In this document: positions 17,716-27,300 of the stretch, one piece after another | Layout: each line of letters begins with the position of its first letter | Position numbering within the stretch: position 1 is the first letter of the stretch | NCBI GenBank assembly: GCA_963747425.1 | Contig: CAVVFJ010000008.1 | Span: forward strand, 682,001 to 746,000 | Length of the DNA: 64,000 nucleotides | Reading direction: 5' to 3' | Origin: DASUPK01 sp963747425 | GTDB lineage: Bacteria; Actinomycetota; Thermoleophilia; Solirubrobacterales; 70-9 | Translations under genes and position numbers: made by a program | Notes under the pieces: generated by a model | Seen by the model: the letters and a program-made list of their open reading frames with translations, nothing else | The model's database searches: none | Told to the model about the DNA's origin: nothing

Positions 17716-19317
17716 ATGGTTGAGCGCACTGTGCCTGGTCCAGCCGAGCCGAGCAGGGTTGAGGCCGAAGTCGCCGGCATGGAGGAGTCCCGGGGTGCAG
17801 CAGCGGCAGCGACGACAGGCGCCACGGTCGCTCGCGGGAGCGCCTGGAACGTCGTGCTCGGCGTTGTGCCGCAGCTGTACCTGCTGGTGGTGTCGGTCGC
17901 GGCGGGGCGTTTCCTCGGTCCGGATCTCTTCGGGCGCCAGAGCTTCATCGCCTTCGCCGAGCTATCGATTGTCACCCTGCTGGGACTCGGTATTTCGATC
18001 TCCCTGCAGAGGTTCACGGCGTCCGTGCTCGGCGAGGGTCGCCCAGGGGCTGTGCGCGCCCTGTCGCGCTCTGCGCTCTGGGTTGCGATGCCGCTGGCTG
18101 CGCTGGCAGCCGGGATTCTGTTGGTGGTCGCGCTCGCCGGCGCGAAGCCCGAGGCGGCGTGGGTTCTGGCCGGCGTGACGGCCGCTGTCCTACTCGTTCA
18201 GGGTGTCACGCAAGCGGTCTTGGCGGGGCATCAGCGGTGGCGCCAGATGGCGCTGATCGGCGTGATCACCGGCGCGGTCTCCACGGCTGGAGTCGTTGCG
18301 GTGCTCGCGGCCGGGGGAGGGATCACGGGGATGTTTGCCGTCGAGGCGATCGCCGTCGTGCTCAGCCTGGCCTGGACTTCCATCCTCGTGGCACGTCTCA
18401 ATGCTTCGCACGGAAAGGGCGAGGACGTCGGCGCCCCCGTCAATGCGATGTTCCGGTACGCGGGGGTCTCGAGCATCGGCGTGGCTGTGAGCGTGGTCGT
18501 CTGGAATCGATCCGAATTCCTCTTCCTGAACCACTATTCGAGCGACGCGCAGATCGGCTTCTACTCCATCGCCTTCGCCGCGATCACCGCCCTATCCATT
18601 ATTCCGAAGCAGATCGGCGGGACGCTGGTTCCCGCGGTGGCCACTCTGCAGGGCGCGGGGGAAATGGACAGGGTGCGCACGGGCTTCGCCAGGGCGCTGC
18701 GCCTCGGGTTGACCGCCGCATTCATCCTGACGGCCGGGGCCGCGGCCCTCGGCCCCGAGCTCCTGAAGGTCGTTTACGGCGCCGACTTCAGTGCCGCCGG
18801 CCCGATCCTCCTGATCCTGGTTGCGCCCTTTCCCGCGATCGCGATTTTCGGGTTGGCGGGCTCGATGGTGGCTGGAATGGGTCATCTTCGGATCCTGGTC
18901 ATCGCGGGGGCGGCCGGCGCGGCGGTCGACATCGGGCTCGCCTTCGCGCTGGTCCCCCACCTTGACGCCGTCGGCGCGGCGATCTCCAACTCGATCGCCC
19001 AGCTCGTCGTGGGCGCGCCCCCGTTCATCTACTCGCAAAGGCTCGTCGGTGGCGTGCGCTGGGAGTTCGCTCGCGTGGCCGCAGTCGCAGCTGCTGCAGC
19101 TGCCGGAGGAGTCGCGGCCTGGGGATGCGTCTCCGCGATTGGAGGGATCGCCGGAATCGCGATCGGGGCAGCCCTCGGCCTGCTCGCGTTCTCGCTGGTT
19201 GCTCGCGGGCTTCGGATCTTCAGTCCGGCGGATGCCCTTTGGCTCGATCAAACGGCGGGAAGCGCGATGAGAGACATTCCCCGTCGAGTGATCCGTTTCT
19301 GGGCCGGCGGCGCCTGA
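17716..19317 (+). CDS. Polysaccharide flippase (Wzx/MATE-like oligosaccharide exporter)
   Basis: This 533-residue protein has roughly 12-14 hydrophobic helices and an overall pattern like the polysaccharide-synthesis branch of the MOP flippase superfamily. Examples of helices are NVVLGVVPQLYLLVVSVAAG near residues 45-64 and MPLAALAAGILLVVALAG around residue 125. A further pattern is RSEFLFLNHYSSDAQIGFYS, typical of Wzx proteins. It would flip the lipid-linked repeat unit across the membrane. The first 40 residues are an Ala/Glu-rich cytoplasmic tail, so the true start may be downstream of the annotated ATG 17716. It is convergent with a GT4 gene, separated by one base. Confidence 0.88.
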   Translation: MVERTVPGPAEPSRVEAEVAGMEESRGAAAAATTGATVARGSAWNVVLGVVPQLYLLVVSVAAGRFLGPDLFGRQSFIAFAELSIVTLLGLGISISLQRFTASVLGEGRPGAVRALSRSALWVAMPLAALAAGILLVVALAGAKPEAAWVLAGVTAAVLLVQGVTQAVLAGHQRWRQMALIGVITGAVSTAGVVAVLAAGGGITGMFAVEAIAVVLSLAWTSILVARLNASHGKGEDVGAPVNAMFRYAGVSSIGVAVSVVVWNRSEFLFLNHYSSDAQIGFYSIAFAAITALSIIPKQIGGTLVPAVATLQGAGEMDRVRTGFARALRLGLTAAFILTAGAAALGPELLKVVYGADFSAAGPILLILVAPFPAIAIFGLAGSMVAGMGHLRILVIAGAAGAAVDIGLAFALVPHLDAVGAAISNSIAQLVVGAPPFIYSQRLVGGVRWEFARVAAVAAAAAAGGVAAWGCVSAIGGIAGIAIGAALGLLAFSLVARGLRIFSPADALWLDQTAGSAMRDIPRRVIRFWAGGA

Positions 19318-19318
19318 G

Positions 19319-20416
19319 TCACCATCGCAGAGCCGTCCGGTACGCCCGTACCGTGTCCTCGGCGGTGCGCCGCCAGGTGAACCTGGACGCCCTCTCGCGT
19401 CCTCGATCGACCAGGATGCGCCTTCGGTCCTGCTCGGCGAGCAGCCGCGCGATCGCTTCGGCGAGCGCATCCGGGTCTTCTGGAGGGACGAGCTCGGCTG
19501 CGGAGCCGACGACCTCCCGGACAGGCGGCAGGTCGCTCGCGACCAGGGGGGCACCGGCGGCCATCGCCTCCAGGCACGGGAGACCGAAGCCCTCGGCTCG
19601 GCTTGGAAAGCAGACCGCCCTTGCGCCGCTGTAGAGCGAGGCAAGGCTCCCGTCATCGACCGGGCCGAGCAGCTCGAACTTCCCGTACCGGTCCGCTTCG
19701 ACTATAGCCCGTCGCGTCTCGTCCGCCTTCCAGTAGTCGGGCCCAGCCACGAGAATCCGGGGGCAGCTCGGCCCGACCCGCGTGACGGCCTCCGCGAGCA
19801 CGTCTAATCCTTTTCTGGGCGTCATCGCTCCGACGGCGAGTAGGTACGGTGCCTCCGGTTCGGCGTGTCCGTCCGCCGGGGGCAGTCCGGTGACGCCGAG
19901 CGGCGCCACCACGATCCGCTCTCGAGGAAACGGAGCCACGCGCGCGATCTCGTCTGCGGTGGACTCGCAGGTCGCGACGATCACGTCAGCTTGTGCGGCA
20001 CTCGTAAGCTCCTTGCGCTGAGCATCCTCGGTGCCGGGGGGGTAGAGCTCCGGATGAATCAGCGGCAGCACGTCGTGAACCGTGGCGACCCGCGGCAAGC
20101 GGCTGGGGACGGCCGTGAGCGCGAGGGAGTGGACCACCTGCACCGGTCCCACGAATGTCTCGGCCCGGGGCCAGCCCAGATATCGCCAGGCCGGCCTGAG
20201 GACGCGGAGAGGAATGTTCATCCTGCGAACCGGGTGGTCGAAGGGCCCCCCGGCGCCACGACCGAGCGCAAAGGCGTGGACTCGCACGTCTTCTCGCCGC
20301 TCGAGCTCTCGCCAGAGCTCCCCCGTGTAGCGGCTGAGTCCGGTCTGGCCAGTTACCACGGGCGTGGCATCAAGTCCGACATCGATCCGGTCTGAAAGGC
20401 GGCCGTGCTCTGGCAT
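19319..20416 (-). CDS. Glycosyltransferase family 4
   Basis: This 365-residue GT-B fold retaining glycosyltransferase has an N-terminal acceptor domain (VVTGQTGLSRYTGELWREL, PRVATVHDVLPLIHPEL). The C-terminal donor domain has LLAVGAMTPRKGLDVLAEAV and the nucleotide-sugar EX7E-type motif FPSRAEGFGLPCLEAMAAG. It resembles mannosyl/rhamnosyl transferases of polysaccharide clusters; the donor is unknown. It has no membrane segment. It starts at ATG 20416, divergent from the methyltransferase gene about 100 bp away. The frame is intact, unlike the neighbouring GT4 genes at 21.3-23.5 kb. Confidence 0.9.
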   Translation of the reverse strand: MPEHGRLSDRIDVGLDATPVVTGQTGLSRYTGELWRELERREDVRVHAFALGRGAGGPFDHPVRRMNIPLRVLRPAWRYLGWPRAETFVGPVQVVHSLALTAVPSRLPRVATVHDVLPLIHPELYPPGTEDAQRKELTSAAQADVIVATCESTADEIARVAPFPRERIVVAPLGVTGLPPADGHAEPEAPYLLAVGAMTPRKGLDVLAEAVTRVGPSCPRILVAGPDYWKADETRRAIVEADRYGKFELLGPVDDGSLASLYSGARAVCFPSRAEGFGLPCLEAMAAGAPLVASDLPPVREVVGSAAELVPPEDPDALAEAIARLLAEQDRRRILVDRGRERASRFTWRRTAEDTVRAYRTALRW

Positions 20417-20517
20417 CGGACTGGCCGTAGGCTAGCGGCGCGGGGCGTCAGACGCGCTTGGGGTGCACTCTGGCGCGGCCTGATCGGTGCCAGTTCGGTC
20501 GAGTACAGTGGCGCCGG

Positions 20518-21291
20518 ATGACGCATCAGGCGGACGAGCAGCGGGACCTACAGGGCGCCAGGGACGAGCTTCCTCGTAGGGATGAGTTGGTGGCGATGGT
20601 GCTGGGCCGCGTCGCTCCGCACTGCGAGCGGGTGAAGCCCGGCGCCCGCGTCTTGGACCTCGGCACCGCCCAGGGACTCAACGTCCTCGCATTGAATCGC
20701 GCAGGGTATGCCGCCTCCGGAGTGGAGCCGTGGGTACCCGCCATCGAGACCGGCCGTGAGCTGGCTCGCGAGATGGGCGTCGACCTGGACGTGGTCGAGG
20801 GTATGGGGGAGAAGCTGCCGTTCCCCGACGAGGAGTTCGATCTGGTTATCGCGATCTCCGTCATGGAGCATGTTCGCGATCCGCAGGCTGTGTTTCGGGA
20901 GGTGTATCGCGTGCTGCGCCCGGGGGGCGGCTTCTATTTCCACACGACTACCGCGCTGGCCCGAAAGCAGGACGAGATCAAGTGGTTCCCGCTGTTTGCC
21001 TGGTACCCGGATCGGCTCAAGAGGCGGATCATGAACTGGGCCGTAGCCGAGCACCCTTCCCTGGTCGGAGGTACGACGATGCCGGCGTACAACTGGTTCA
21101 CGCCCTGGGGCGTGCGCCGCGACCTGCGGGCGATTGGCTACGCGCAGGTAGTGGAGCGCTGGGACCTCGTCCGGGATGAGGAATTCCAGGGTTGGCAACG
21201 CTCGGCGCTCCGTATGTTCAGATCGAGGACACGGCTTCGGACCCTCGGCGAGTTCGTCAAGCCCGGCTCGGGCTTTCTAGCTTTGAAGTAG
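20518..21291 (+). CDS. SAM-dependent methyltransferase (class I)
   Basis: This 257-residue protein has a class I methyltransferase core: ARVLDLGTAQGLNVLALNRA is motif I, FDLVIAISVMEHVRDP is the post-motif acidic and catalytic region, and FREVYRVLRPGGGFYFHTT is motif III. Relatives in polysaccharide loci methylate sugar hydroxyls or cap chains, so it may modify a monosaccharide or terminate chain growth; that is inference from context. I choose ATG 20518 because upstream in-frame codons give an unconvincing N-terminus. The 3' end overlaps the convergent GT4 gene by 15 bp. Confidence 0.87.
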   Translation: MTHQADEQRDLQGARDELPRRDELVAMVLGRVAPHCERVKPGARVLDLGTAQGLNVLALNRAGYAASGVEPWVPAIETGRELAREMGVDLDVVEGMGEKLPFPDEEFDLVIAISVMEHVRDPQAVFREVYRVLRPGGGFYFHTTTALARKQDEIKWFPLFAWYPDRLKRRIMNWAVAEHPSLVGGTTMPAYNWFTPWGVRRDLRAIGYAQVVERWDLVRDEEFQGWQRSALRMFRSRTRLRTLGEFVKPGSGFLALK

Positions 21292-22373
21292 CGGTCCCGG
21301 CGAAGCCAGCTCGGAATAGAGCTCGTGGTAGGCGCGAACCATTACGTCGAGGGAGTGCTCAGCCTGCACCTTCTGGCGGCCGATCCTTCCCATCTCCGCT
21401 CGCCGCTCCGGATCTCTTAGCAGCTCGATCACCGCTCGCGCCAGTGGGGGGGCATCGCGATCAACGAGGATTCCTGCTCCGCCACCCAGCATCTCCTCCA
21501 TGCCCTCCACGGCCGTCGCGACCACCGGGGTTCCCGCGGCAAGAGCCTCCAGCGCGACGAGGGACATGCCCTCCCAATCCGAGGAGAAGACGATGACGTC
21601 AGAGCGCGAGATCAGGTCTCGAGCGTCCGAGCGGATGCCCGTGAAGCGAACCGCGGCCCCGATGCCCAGTCCGCGGGTCTCTGCTTCGAGAGCCAGCGAA
21701 GGGGCCGTCGCCGACGACGAGGAAGCGGATTCCGGGATCTCGGCGGCGATCAACGCGGCAGCGCTGAGGAAGCGTCCAGGGGCCTTCTGAGGCACGAGCC
21801 GCCCGACCAGCGAGACGACAGGCCGTCCCGCGAGCCCGAGCTCCCGATCGATCGATTCGCGGTGCGCCGCGTCGAGCGGCTCAGGAGCGGGAACGGCATT
21901 CGGAATCACCCGCAGCCCGATCGCGGCATGCCGAAGTCCGCGAGCCCGTTGGCCACGTCGTCCGAGACGCAGACGACGAGTGTCGCGGCGCGCAATATCA
22001 GCCCAGATGCTCGGGACCCCCCCCGCCGGACCCCGTGGAAGGTTGCCACCAGGGGGGGCGCACTCCCCTCGACGCGCGCGCGGCGGCCACCAGCGCCGTC
22101 GACTTGACGTTATGGCTGTGGATCACATCGGGACGAAACGAGCCCATTGCCCGCCGCAGGCCCGCCGCTCCGCGGGCTGCCGCGATCGGGGAGCGGCCGT
22201 AGCCCGGCTGGTAGAAGCGGGTCACATTGAGCTCGGCGAGGTCGGCGTCAATCGGTCCATGACCGCTGCGACGGCCACCTGGTCGGTCGGGGTGCCAGAC
22301 CCCTCGCCAGCTCCACGAGCAGTCGCTCCGCCCCGCCCACCCCCATCGTGGCTGCGGTGAGCAGGATCCGCAC
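21277..22373 (-). pseudogene. Glycosyltransferase family 4, multiply frameshifted
   Basis: Stitching frames gives a full GT4 of about 365 residues. The start is GTG 22373 (VRILLTAATMGVGGAERLL). QVAVAAVMDRL and FYQPGYGRSPIAAARGAAGL follow in other frames, then the donor domain VIPNAVPAPEPLDAAHRES with GRLVPQK and SDWEGMSLVALEALAAG. I see single-base shifts near 22290, near 22250, in the seven-G run 22052-22058 and near 21930. A compensating pair at about 21715-21745 would restore RFLVVGDGPF. The longest intact frame is 21277-21909. No nonsense codon appears in the reconstructed frame, so sequencing error is plausible. It overlaps the next gene by one base (TAGTG). Confidence 0.7.
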
Positions 22374-23456
22374 TAGCCCTCGCCGAGTAGCCGCCGGTAG
22401 AGGGCAAGCGTCTCGCCCGCGCAGGCGTCGGCCGTGTACCGGTCCAGGACCCGTTCGCGTGCCGCTTTCGCCTGTCGCTCGCGGAGACCGGGATCGGCCA
22501 GCAGGCGACCGATCGCATCCGCCAGGGCTACGTCGTCGCCCGGGGGTACGAGTTGGGCGGTGCCATCGATTGCGATCTCGGGGATCGCACCGACCGCGGT
22601 CGCGACCACGGGGCACCCGGCCGCCATCGCCTCGAGCACTGACATCGGTGCGTTCTCCATGTATGAGCTGAGGACGAAGATTCCGAGGCTGCCAACCGCC
22701 TGGGCCATGGGTACGTAGCCCGGAAGCTCCAGCTTCTCGCTCACGCCGAAGCGCTGGGCGAGCGCTTCGAGGCGCTCCCGCTCCGTGCCGCTGCCGAATA
22801 TCGCAAACCGAAGGTCTGGATCGCGATCGGCGAGGCGCGCCGCCGATCGAACGAAGACATCGAGGCCCTTAACCGGCTCCAACAGCGCCACCGTACCTAC
22901 GAGCGAGCCGGTTGCGATCGGATGGGGCGGGACGCGGACGCCATTTGGGATCACCGCCAGCTTGGCGCGTGGAAAACCGAGCCGCGTGACGAGTATCTCG
23001 GCGACGGCCCGAGAGGGAGTGATCACGGCGTCGGCGCGGTGGCACAGCGCCGCATCCAGACCGCGGTAGGCGATGGTGGCCCGCAGTCCGGGCGGGGAAC
23101 GCCCGGGGAGGGGCAGGTACTCGTCCGGGAGTCCGTGGACGGTATAGACCCTCAATCCCCGTCGGCTGGGGCGCGGACCCATGCGGACCACGAGGCCGCT
23201 GCGCCGATCCTGGCCGTGGACAACATCCGCGCCCCGGGACGTAGCTCCATGCCTGGCGGGCATGACGGCCATCCCACCAGCTCCGAAGCGGGATCACCGC
23301 GGTGTCTGCCCTGGCGGCGCGGAATCGCTTGGCGATGTCCGAGCTCGCGCAGACGGCACCGACATCGATCCCGGCCTCGCCCATCGACCGGGCGAGGGAA
23401 AGGGTGTGCTCAATTGGTCCGCCGCGCTCCAGCGACGTAATGAAGCGAACCCTCAT
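22373..23456 (-). CDS. Glycosyltransferase family 4, one frameshift
   Basis: The reconstructed product has about 360 residues. The N-terminus from ATG 23456 is MRVRFITSLERGGPIEHTLS, typical of GT4 acceptor domains. The frame changes at the CCCC/GGG stretch near 23232-23238. Past that point RGADVVHGQDRRSGLVVR and VYTVHGLPDEYLPLPG continue the fold. The intact downstream frame 22373-23272 holds the donor domain: GTVALLEPVKGLDVFVRSA and SSYMENAPMSVLEAMAAGCP. ATG 23456 overlaps the stop of the upstream polymerase gene (ATGA), implying translational coupling. It probably adds a sugar to the lipid-linked repeat. As sequenced, the full protein would not be made. Confidence 0.8.
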
Positions 23457-24782
23457 GCAGGTTTCTTGGCAGTGACGTTGCCCACCTGTCCCGCCACTGA
23501 GACAGCCGCCGCGAAGCCGCAGATCACCCAGAACGGGCTTGCGACTTGTTCGCTGAGGAATATTGCTCCGACGATGGCGACCAGAAGCGATGCTTGGAGC
23601 GCGGTCGCCAGCCGCTCGTCCCCTCGGCTGCCGTCGGCTGGCTCGCGGACTCGTGCGAGCGTCGAGGTATGCCGAGAAAGAAGAGGAAAGCCGCGAGTGC
23701 AAAAGCGCCGCTCTCGGCAAGCAATTCGAGATACGCATCGTGGGCCTGCGGATCGGCCAGGACTATCGGGTCGTCGAGAACGTAGTTGACGCTCTCCTCC
23801 CCAAATTGTCCGGGTCCGATGCCCGTGATCGGGCGGTCCATCGCCATTTCGAACGCCCCGGCCATAGGGCCTCGCGTGATTGCAGTTCTTGGTCGCAACC
23901 TGCCCCTTTGTTCCACTCTCTCGTTGATCACCGATCCGAACAACGCGAAGCCGACAGCGACCAGCGCCAAGAGGCTGACTGCGGAGGTGAGCAGGCCCCA
24001 GGCGGATTCGTCCCGTGAGGACGGCCCAGATCACCATCGCGACGAGTCCGACGAATGCGCCGCGGGAGAGCGTTGCGAGTGTCCCGGCGAGAATCCCTGG
24101 AAACAGGCCACCCACAGGAAACGTATGCTGTCCTCCAGGATCAGGAAGACGCACAGGGGAAGCAGCGTCGCGAGCATGTAGCCGAATTCGTTCGGTTCGC
24201 TGATCGGTCCTCTGGCAAGCGTTGTACGACCTGAGAGGAATGCGACCAGCCCCCAGAGGGCGGCGGCTCAGCCCGACGAATGAACACCTTCAGGGCGGTG
24301 AGCAGGCGGGCTCGGGAATCCAACAATTGAATGGTGATGAAGAAGAACCCGGCGAAGAGGGCGTACCTCAGGAGCTTGGATATGCCGGCCGCCGCGTCAT
24401 GGGAGGCGAGCAGCGAGATGGTGGCGAAGAGGACGAGTGCGAAAGCCGCGATGGCGGCGGGCGGGGCCCGGAGCCTCGTTCCCTGCGCAATCGCGGTCAG
24501 CGTCACCGATACCAGCAGGAGGAAACCGAGGATCTTGACGACGGTGAGCGACTGCGTCGGGAAGTCGAGCATGCCCTCCCACGGGAGCACGGCCAGCATG
24601 ATCATCAGCACCGTGTGCGGCTGGGTGAGCACGAAGATGATAAGGACGACTACGGCCAACGCCACAATGGTCAGCAACGGACTGCGCGATGAGGCGAAGC
24701 CAACCGCGATCGCACTCAGCGTTGCGGCGACCAGCGGGAGCCCGCGGGCATCGAAAAATCGGGCGGTCATGATGCCATTCAT
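23453..24782 (-). pseudogene. O-antigen ligase/polymerase (Wzy/WaaL-type), multiply frameshifted
   Basis: The reconstructed protein of about 440 residues starts at ATG 24782. Multiple hydrophobic helices follow (LLTIVALAVVVLIIFVLT, FALVLFATISLLASHD). The conserved periplasmic Wzy_C loop motifs are present: RGPISEPNEFGYMLATLLPL, then MDRPITGIGPGQFGEESVN and PQAHDAYLELLAESGAFALA. Frames change near 24255, near 24110, at CCCC 23996-23999 and at CCCC 23620-23623. Intact pieces are 24141-24782, 23524-23970 and the ends of 23453-24154. It would join or polymerise lipid-linked repeats outside the membrane. A second, intact gene of this type is at 32660-34735. It overlaps the following GT4 gene by 4 bp. 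Confidence 0.75.
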
Positions 24783-24908
24783 CTCGGGCGCCGCCCCCGG
24801 TCTGCAACGAGTGGTGCGGTATCAGCCGATTCAGCCATTGGTCGCACAGTCTGGCAGGCAGGCCGCTGCGATTGCGCGGGCCGGAGACTGCGGCGGGTGC
24901 GACTTCGA

Positions 24909-26057
24909 ATGATGCTGCCGCCTTCGCTCGCGGACCGAGGTGACGCGCGCTCAGGTGGCACGGTGCGCGTTGCGGCCTACACGGACTCCAATGACCTGGG
25001 CGGCGCCGAAAAGGCGCTGGCGACCGTGGTTCGTGGGCTTGGCGATTGGATAGACGTGACCGTGGTGGGGACCGACCCTGCCATCGTGCGAGAGGTGGCA
25101 GCAGGACGCGACGGCGCCGAGACTCGGATAGTGCGATCGGTGCGCAGCAAGTGGGACCTTCGTGGCAGCGTCGCTCACTTGCGCATGATGCGTGAGTTGC
25201 GCCCTGACGTGCTGCACGCCAATCTTCCGACCCCATGGTCGTGCCAGTATGCCCTCAGCGCGGCCCTGCTGACGCCCGGCGTCAGGACTCTCGCCGTCCA
25301 CCATGCGATCGCCCTTCCGGAGACGCAAACTCAGCTGCGCCTCAATCGACTCAACCTCAAGCGTCTCGACGCTCATGTCGCGGTCTCCGTCGCCAGCGCC
25401 GGCTTTGTCGAGCGGGTGGTCGGGCTTGGCGAGGGCGCGGTACGGGTGATCTATAACGGCGTCCCTGATGTCCCTGTCACCGCAGGACCCAGGGTCGCCG
25501 ATGGCCCGGTTGTCGGCTATGTCGGCCGGCTCGCCCCGGAGAAAGGGCTGGACGTATTGCTTCGGGCCATTGGGTCGCTCCCCGACGTCACCACGGTCCT
25601 GGTCGGTGACGGCCCGGATCGTCCCCGGTTGGAGCGCCTCGGCCGCGAGCTAGGAGTCTCGGACCGGGTATGCATGCCCGGATGGGTGAAGGACCCGCGC
25701 CCCTGGTACCCGGGGTTCGATGTACTTGCGCTTCCCTCACGCAGCGAGGCCCTCGGCATCGCCGCGATCGAGGCGATGCTCGCAAGGCTGCCCGTAGTGG
25801 CGAGCAGGGTTGGTGGCACACCGGAGGTGGTGGTCGACGGCGATACGGGCATCCTCGTCCCGCCTGACGACCACGAGGCATTGGCTCGCGCGATTCGCTC
25901 GCTGCTCGCTGCTCCCGCACTCCGCGGCCAGATGGGGGAGAGCGGGAGGGAGATCGCGCTTCGGCGGTTCGGGTTGGCGCCGATGCTGCGCTCCTACGAG
26001 TCGATCTATCGAGAGCTGCTTGGTCCCGGGCGCCCGTCCGATCGCGAATCAGGCTAG
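24909..26057 (+). CDS. Glycosyltransferase family 4
   Basis: This is a GT-B fold glycosyltransferase of about 382 residues. The acceptor domain begins VRVAAYTDSNDLGGAEKALA and includes ELRPDVLHANLPTPW. The donor domain has VIYNGVPDVPV, VGYVGRLAPEKGLDVLLRAI and LPSRSEALGIAAIEAMLARL. The start is uncertain: GTG 24897, ATG 24909 or GTG 24963. The last begins right at the first strand of the fold and has an AGGTGG four bases upstream. It is divergent from the polymerase gene about 125 bp away. Donor sugar and linkage are unknown. Confidence 0.88.
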   Translation: MMLPPSLADRGDARSGGTVRVAAYTDSNDLGGAEKALATVVRGLGDWIDVTVVGTDPAIVREVAAGRDGAETRIVRSVRSKWDLRGSVAHLRMMRELRPDVLHANLPTPWSCQYALSAALLTPGVRTLAVHHAIALPETQTQLRLNRLNLKRLDAHVAVSVASAGFVERVVGLGEGAVRVIYNGVPDVPVTAGPRVADGPVVGYVGRLAPEKGLDVLLRAIGSLPDVTTVLVGDGPDRPRLERLGRELGVSDRVCMPGWVKDPRPWYPGFDVLALPSRSEALGIAAIEAMLARLPVVASRVGGTPEVVVDGDTGILVPPDDHEALARAIRSLLAAPALRGQMGESGREIALRRFGLAPMLRSYESIYRELLGPGRPSDRESG

Positions 26058-26219
26058 AGGGCCGATGTGGGCTATCCGCGCACGCGGATGACGCCGCATC
26101 CCTTCGCTGGATCGCCACCCGCGCCCTCGCGGGTAGCAACCACTACCCGCTTCGGCCGCGTGCGGCGCCCAGCTCGGCCTGCGGCGCCCCCGCGCACACG
26201 CCTAGCCCCCATCAACCCT

Positions 26220-27206
26220 CTAGTCCCGACGCCCCCGGCGCCGCGTGCGCCTCAGCAGTCGGGCGACCTCAATCGCGAAGGCCCCGAGGGACTCATATGG
26301 TGGATCGAACCGTCCGATGAGCATTGGGTCGGTATCCGGCTCCACCGGCTTCGGTGATCCGGTGAAGCCCAGTCGAAAGCCGGCGACCGTTGCCGCGCGG
26401 GCGACCCTGGGGTCCGCCATCCCATAGGGATAGGCAACTGATGTGATCCCGGTCCCTGCCGCAGCGGCGAGCTCGCTTCGTCCATCGCTGAGCGCGCGGC
26501 CGAGGAGATCGTCGTCAAGTGGAGGAAGCGCATGATGGTTACGCGTGTGGAATCCGATCTCAAAGCCGGAATCGGCCAGGGATCGGACAGAGTCCGCGCG
26601 TATGCCGGCTCCCGATGGGTCTCCGCCGATCCACTCCCGCAGCGATTCCGAGACCTCTTCGCGCTTGCCGGGCGGCATCGCCGTGATCGCGGCCCCCACC
26701 TCGTGGATATCCATCGGCAGCGGTCGCGCCTGTTCACGGCCTACCAGCGCGGCCAAGTCTTGATCCGGTATGACGCCCGTGTCGAGCGCGATCTGGAGCC
26801 TCTGCCACCAGAACGCGAAAGGCTCCTGTAGGGAGGCCCCGCACAGGAAGAAGGTGGCCGGGAGCTCGAGGCGCGCGAGGGTCGGCATGGCCACCCGCGC
26901 GTGAGACGGCAGATCGTCGTCGAAGGTGATCGCGACGGGGAGGCGTTGACCGCGCCTGCGGCTCTTCACCGCGGCAAGCAGTTGCCGGGCGGGAACCACG
27001 TCGTAGTGCCTTCGCAGGTGGTCGAGCTGGGCCTCGAAGCGCCCAGTGCCCAGGGCAGGATCCAGGTGACCTTTCCGCGGCTCGTGCGGATCGCCGACTC
27101 GGTGATAGACGAGGACAAGCCCGGCCTGGGTTTGCGAGAGGCGTGTGAGGAGGCCGAGCATCCGGGCGACCGGGATCCTCAGGCGGGCCTTCAGGGCCGC
27201 AATCAT
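26220..27206 (-). CDS. Polysaccharide deacetylase (NodB/CE4-like)
   Basis: This 328-residue protein is paralogous to the gene at 7635-8627. Its N-terminus is MIAALKARLRIPVARMLGLL. Motif 1 is ITFDDDLPSH, again with Asp where most CE4 enzymes have Gly. Motif 2 is HTRNH with the two metal-binding histidines, and TSVAYPYGMAD fits motif 3. It would de-N-acetylate a sugar of the exopolysaccharide, changing its charge. A signal peptide is not clear, though the first 30 residues are basic and moderately hydrophobic. The 162 bp between its stop and the convergent GT4 gene hold only a small hairpin without a T-run. Confidence 0.87.
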   Translation of the reverse strand: MIAALKARLRIPVARMLGLLTRLSQTQAGLVLVYHRVGDPHEPRKGHLDPALGTGRFEAQLDHLRRHYDVVPARQLLAAVKSRRRGQRLPVAITFDDDLPSHARVAMPTLARLELPATFFLCGASLQEPFAFWWQRLQIALDTGVIPDQDLAALVGREQARPLPMDIHEVGAAITAMPPGKREEVSESLREWIGGDPSGAGIRADSVRSLADSGFEIGFHTRNHHALPPLDDDLLGRALSDGRSELAAAAGTGITSVAYPYGMADPRVARAATVAGFRLGFTGSPKPVEPDTDPMLIGRFDPPYESLGAFAIEVARLLRRTRRRGRRD

Positions 27207-27300
27207 GAGGATGGCACCTCGTACAACGCGCGCCGAGCTGTCCGCATAGCCGGATTGGTATCAGCGGCCGAGGCGGTGGCCGCACGACGCGTCGCTACAG

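Noticed and set aside
21277..24782. Programmed ribosomal frameshifting in the polysaccharide genes
   Set aside because: There are at least ten shifts in both directions, at varied sites, without a common slippery sequence or downstream structure. Errors or decay explain them better.
26117..26134. ACCCGCG-CCCT-CGCGGGT hairpin between convergent genes as a terminator
   Set aside because: The stem is only 7 bp and no T-run follows on either strand, so intrinsic termination is doubtful.
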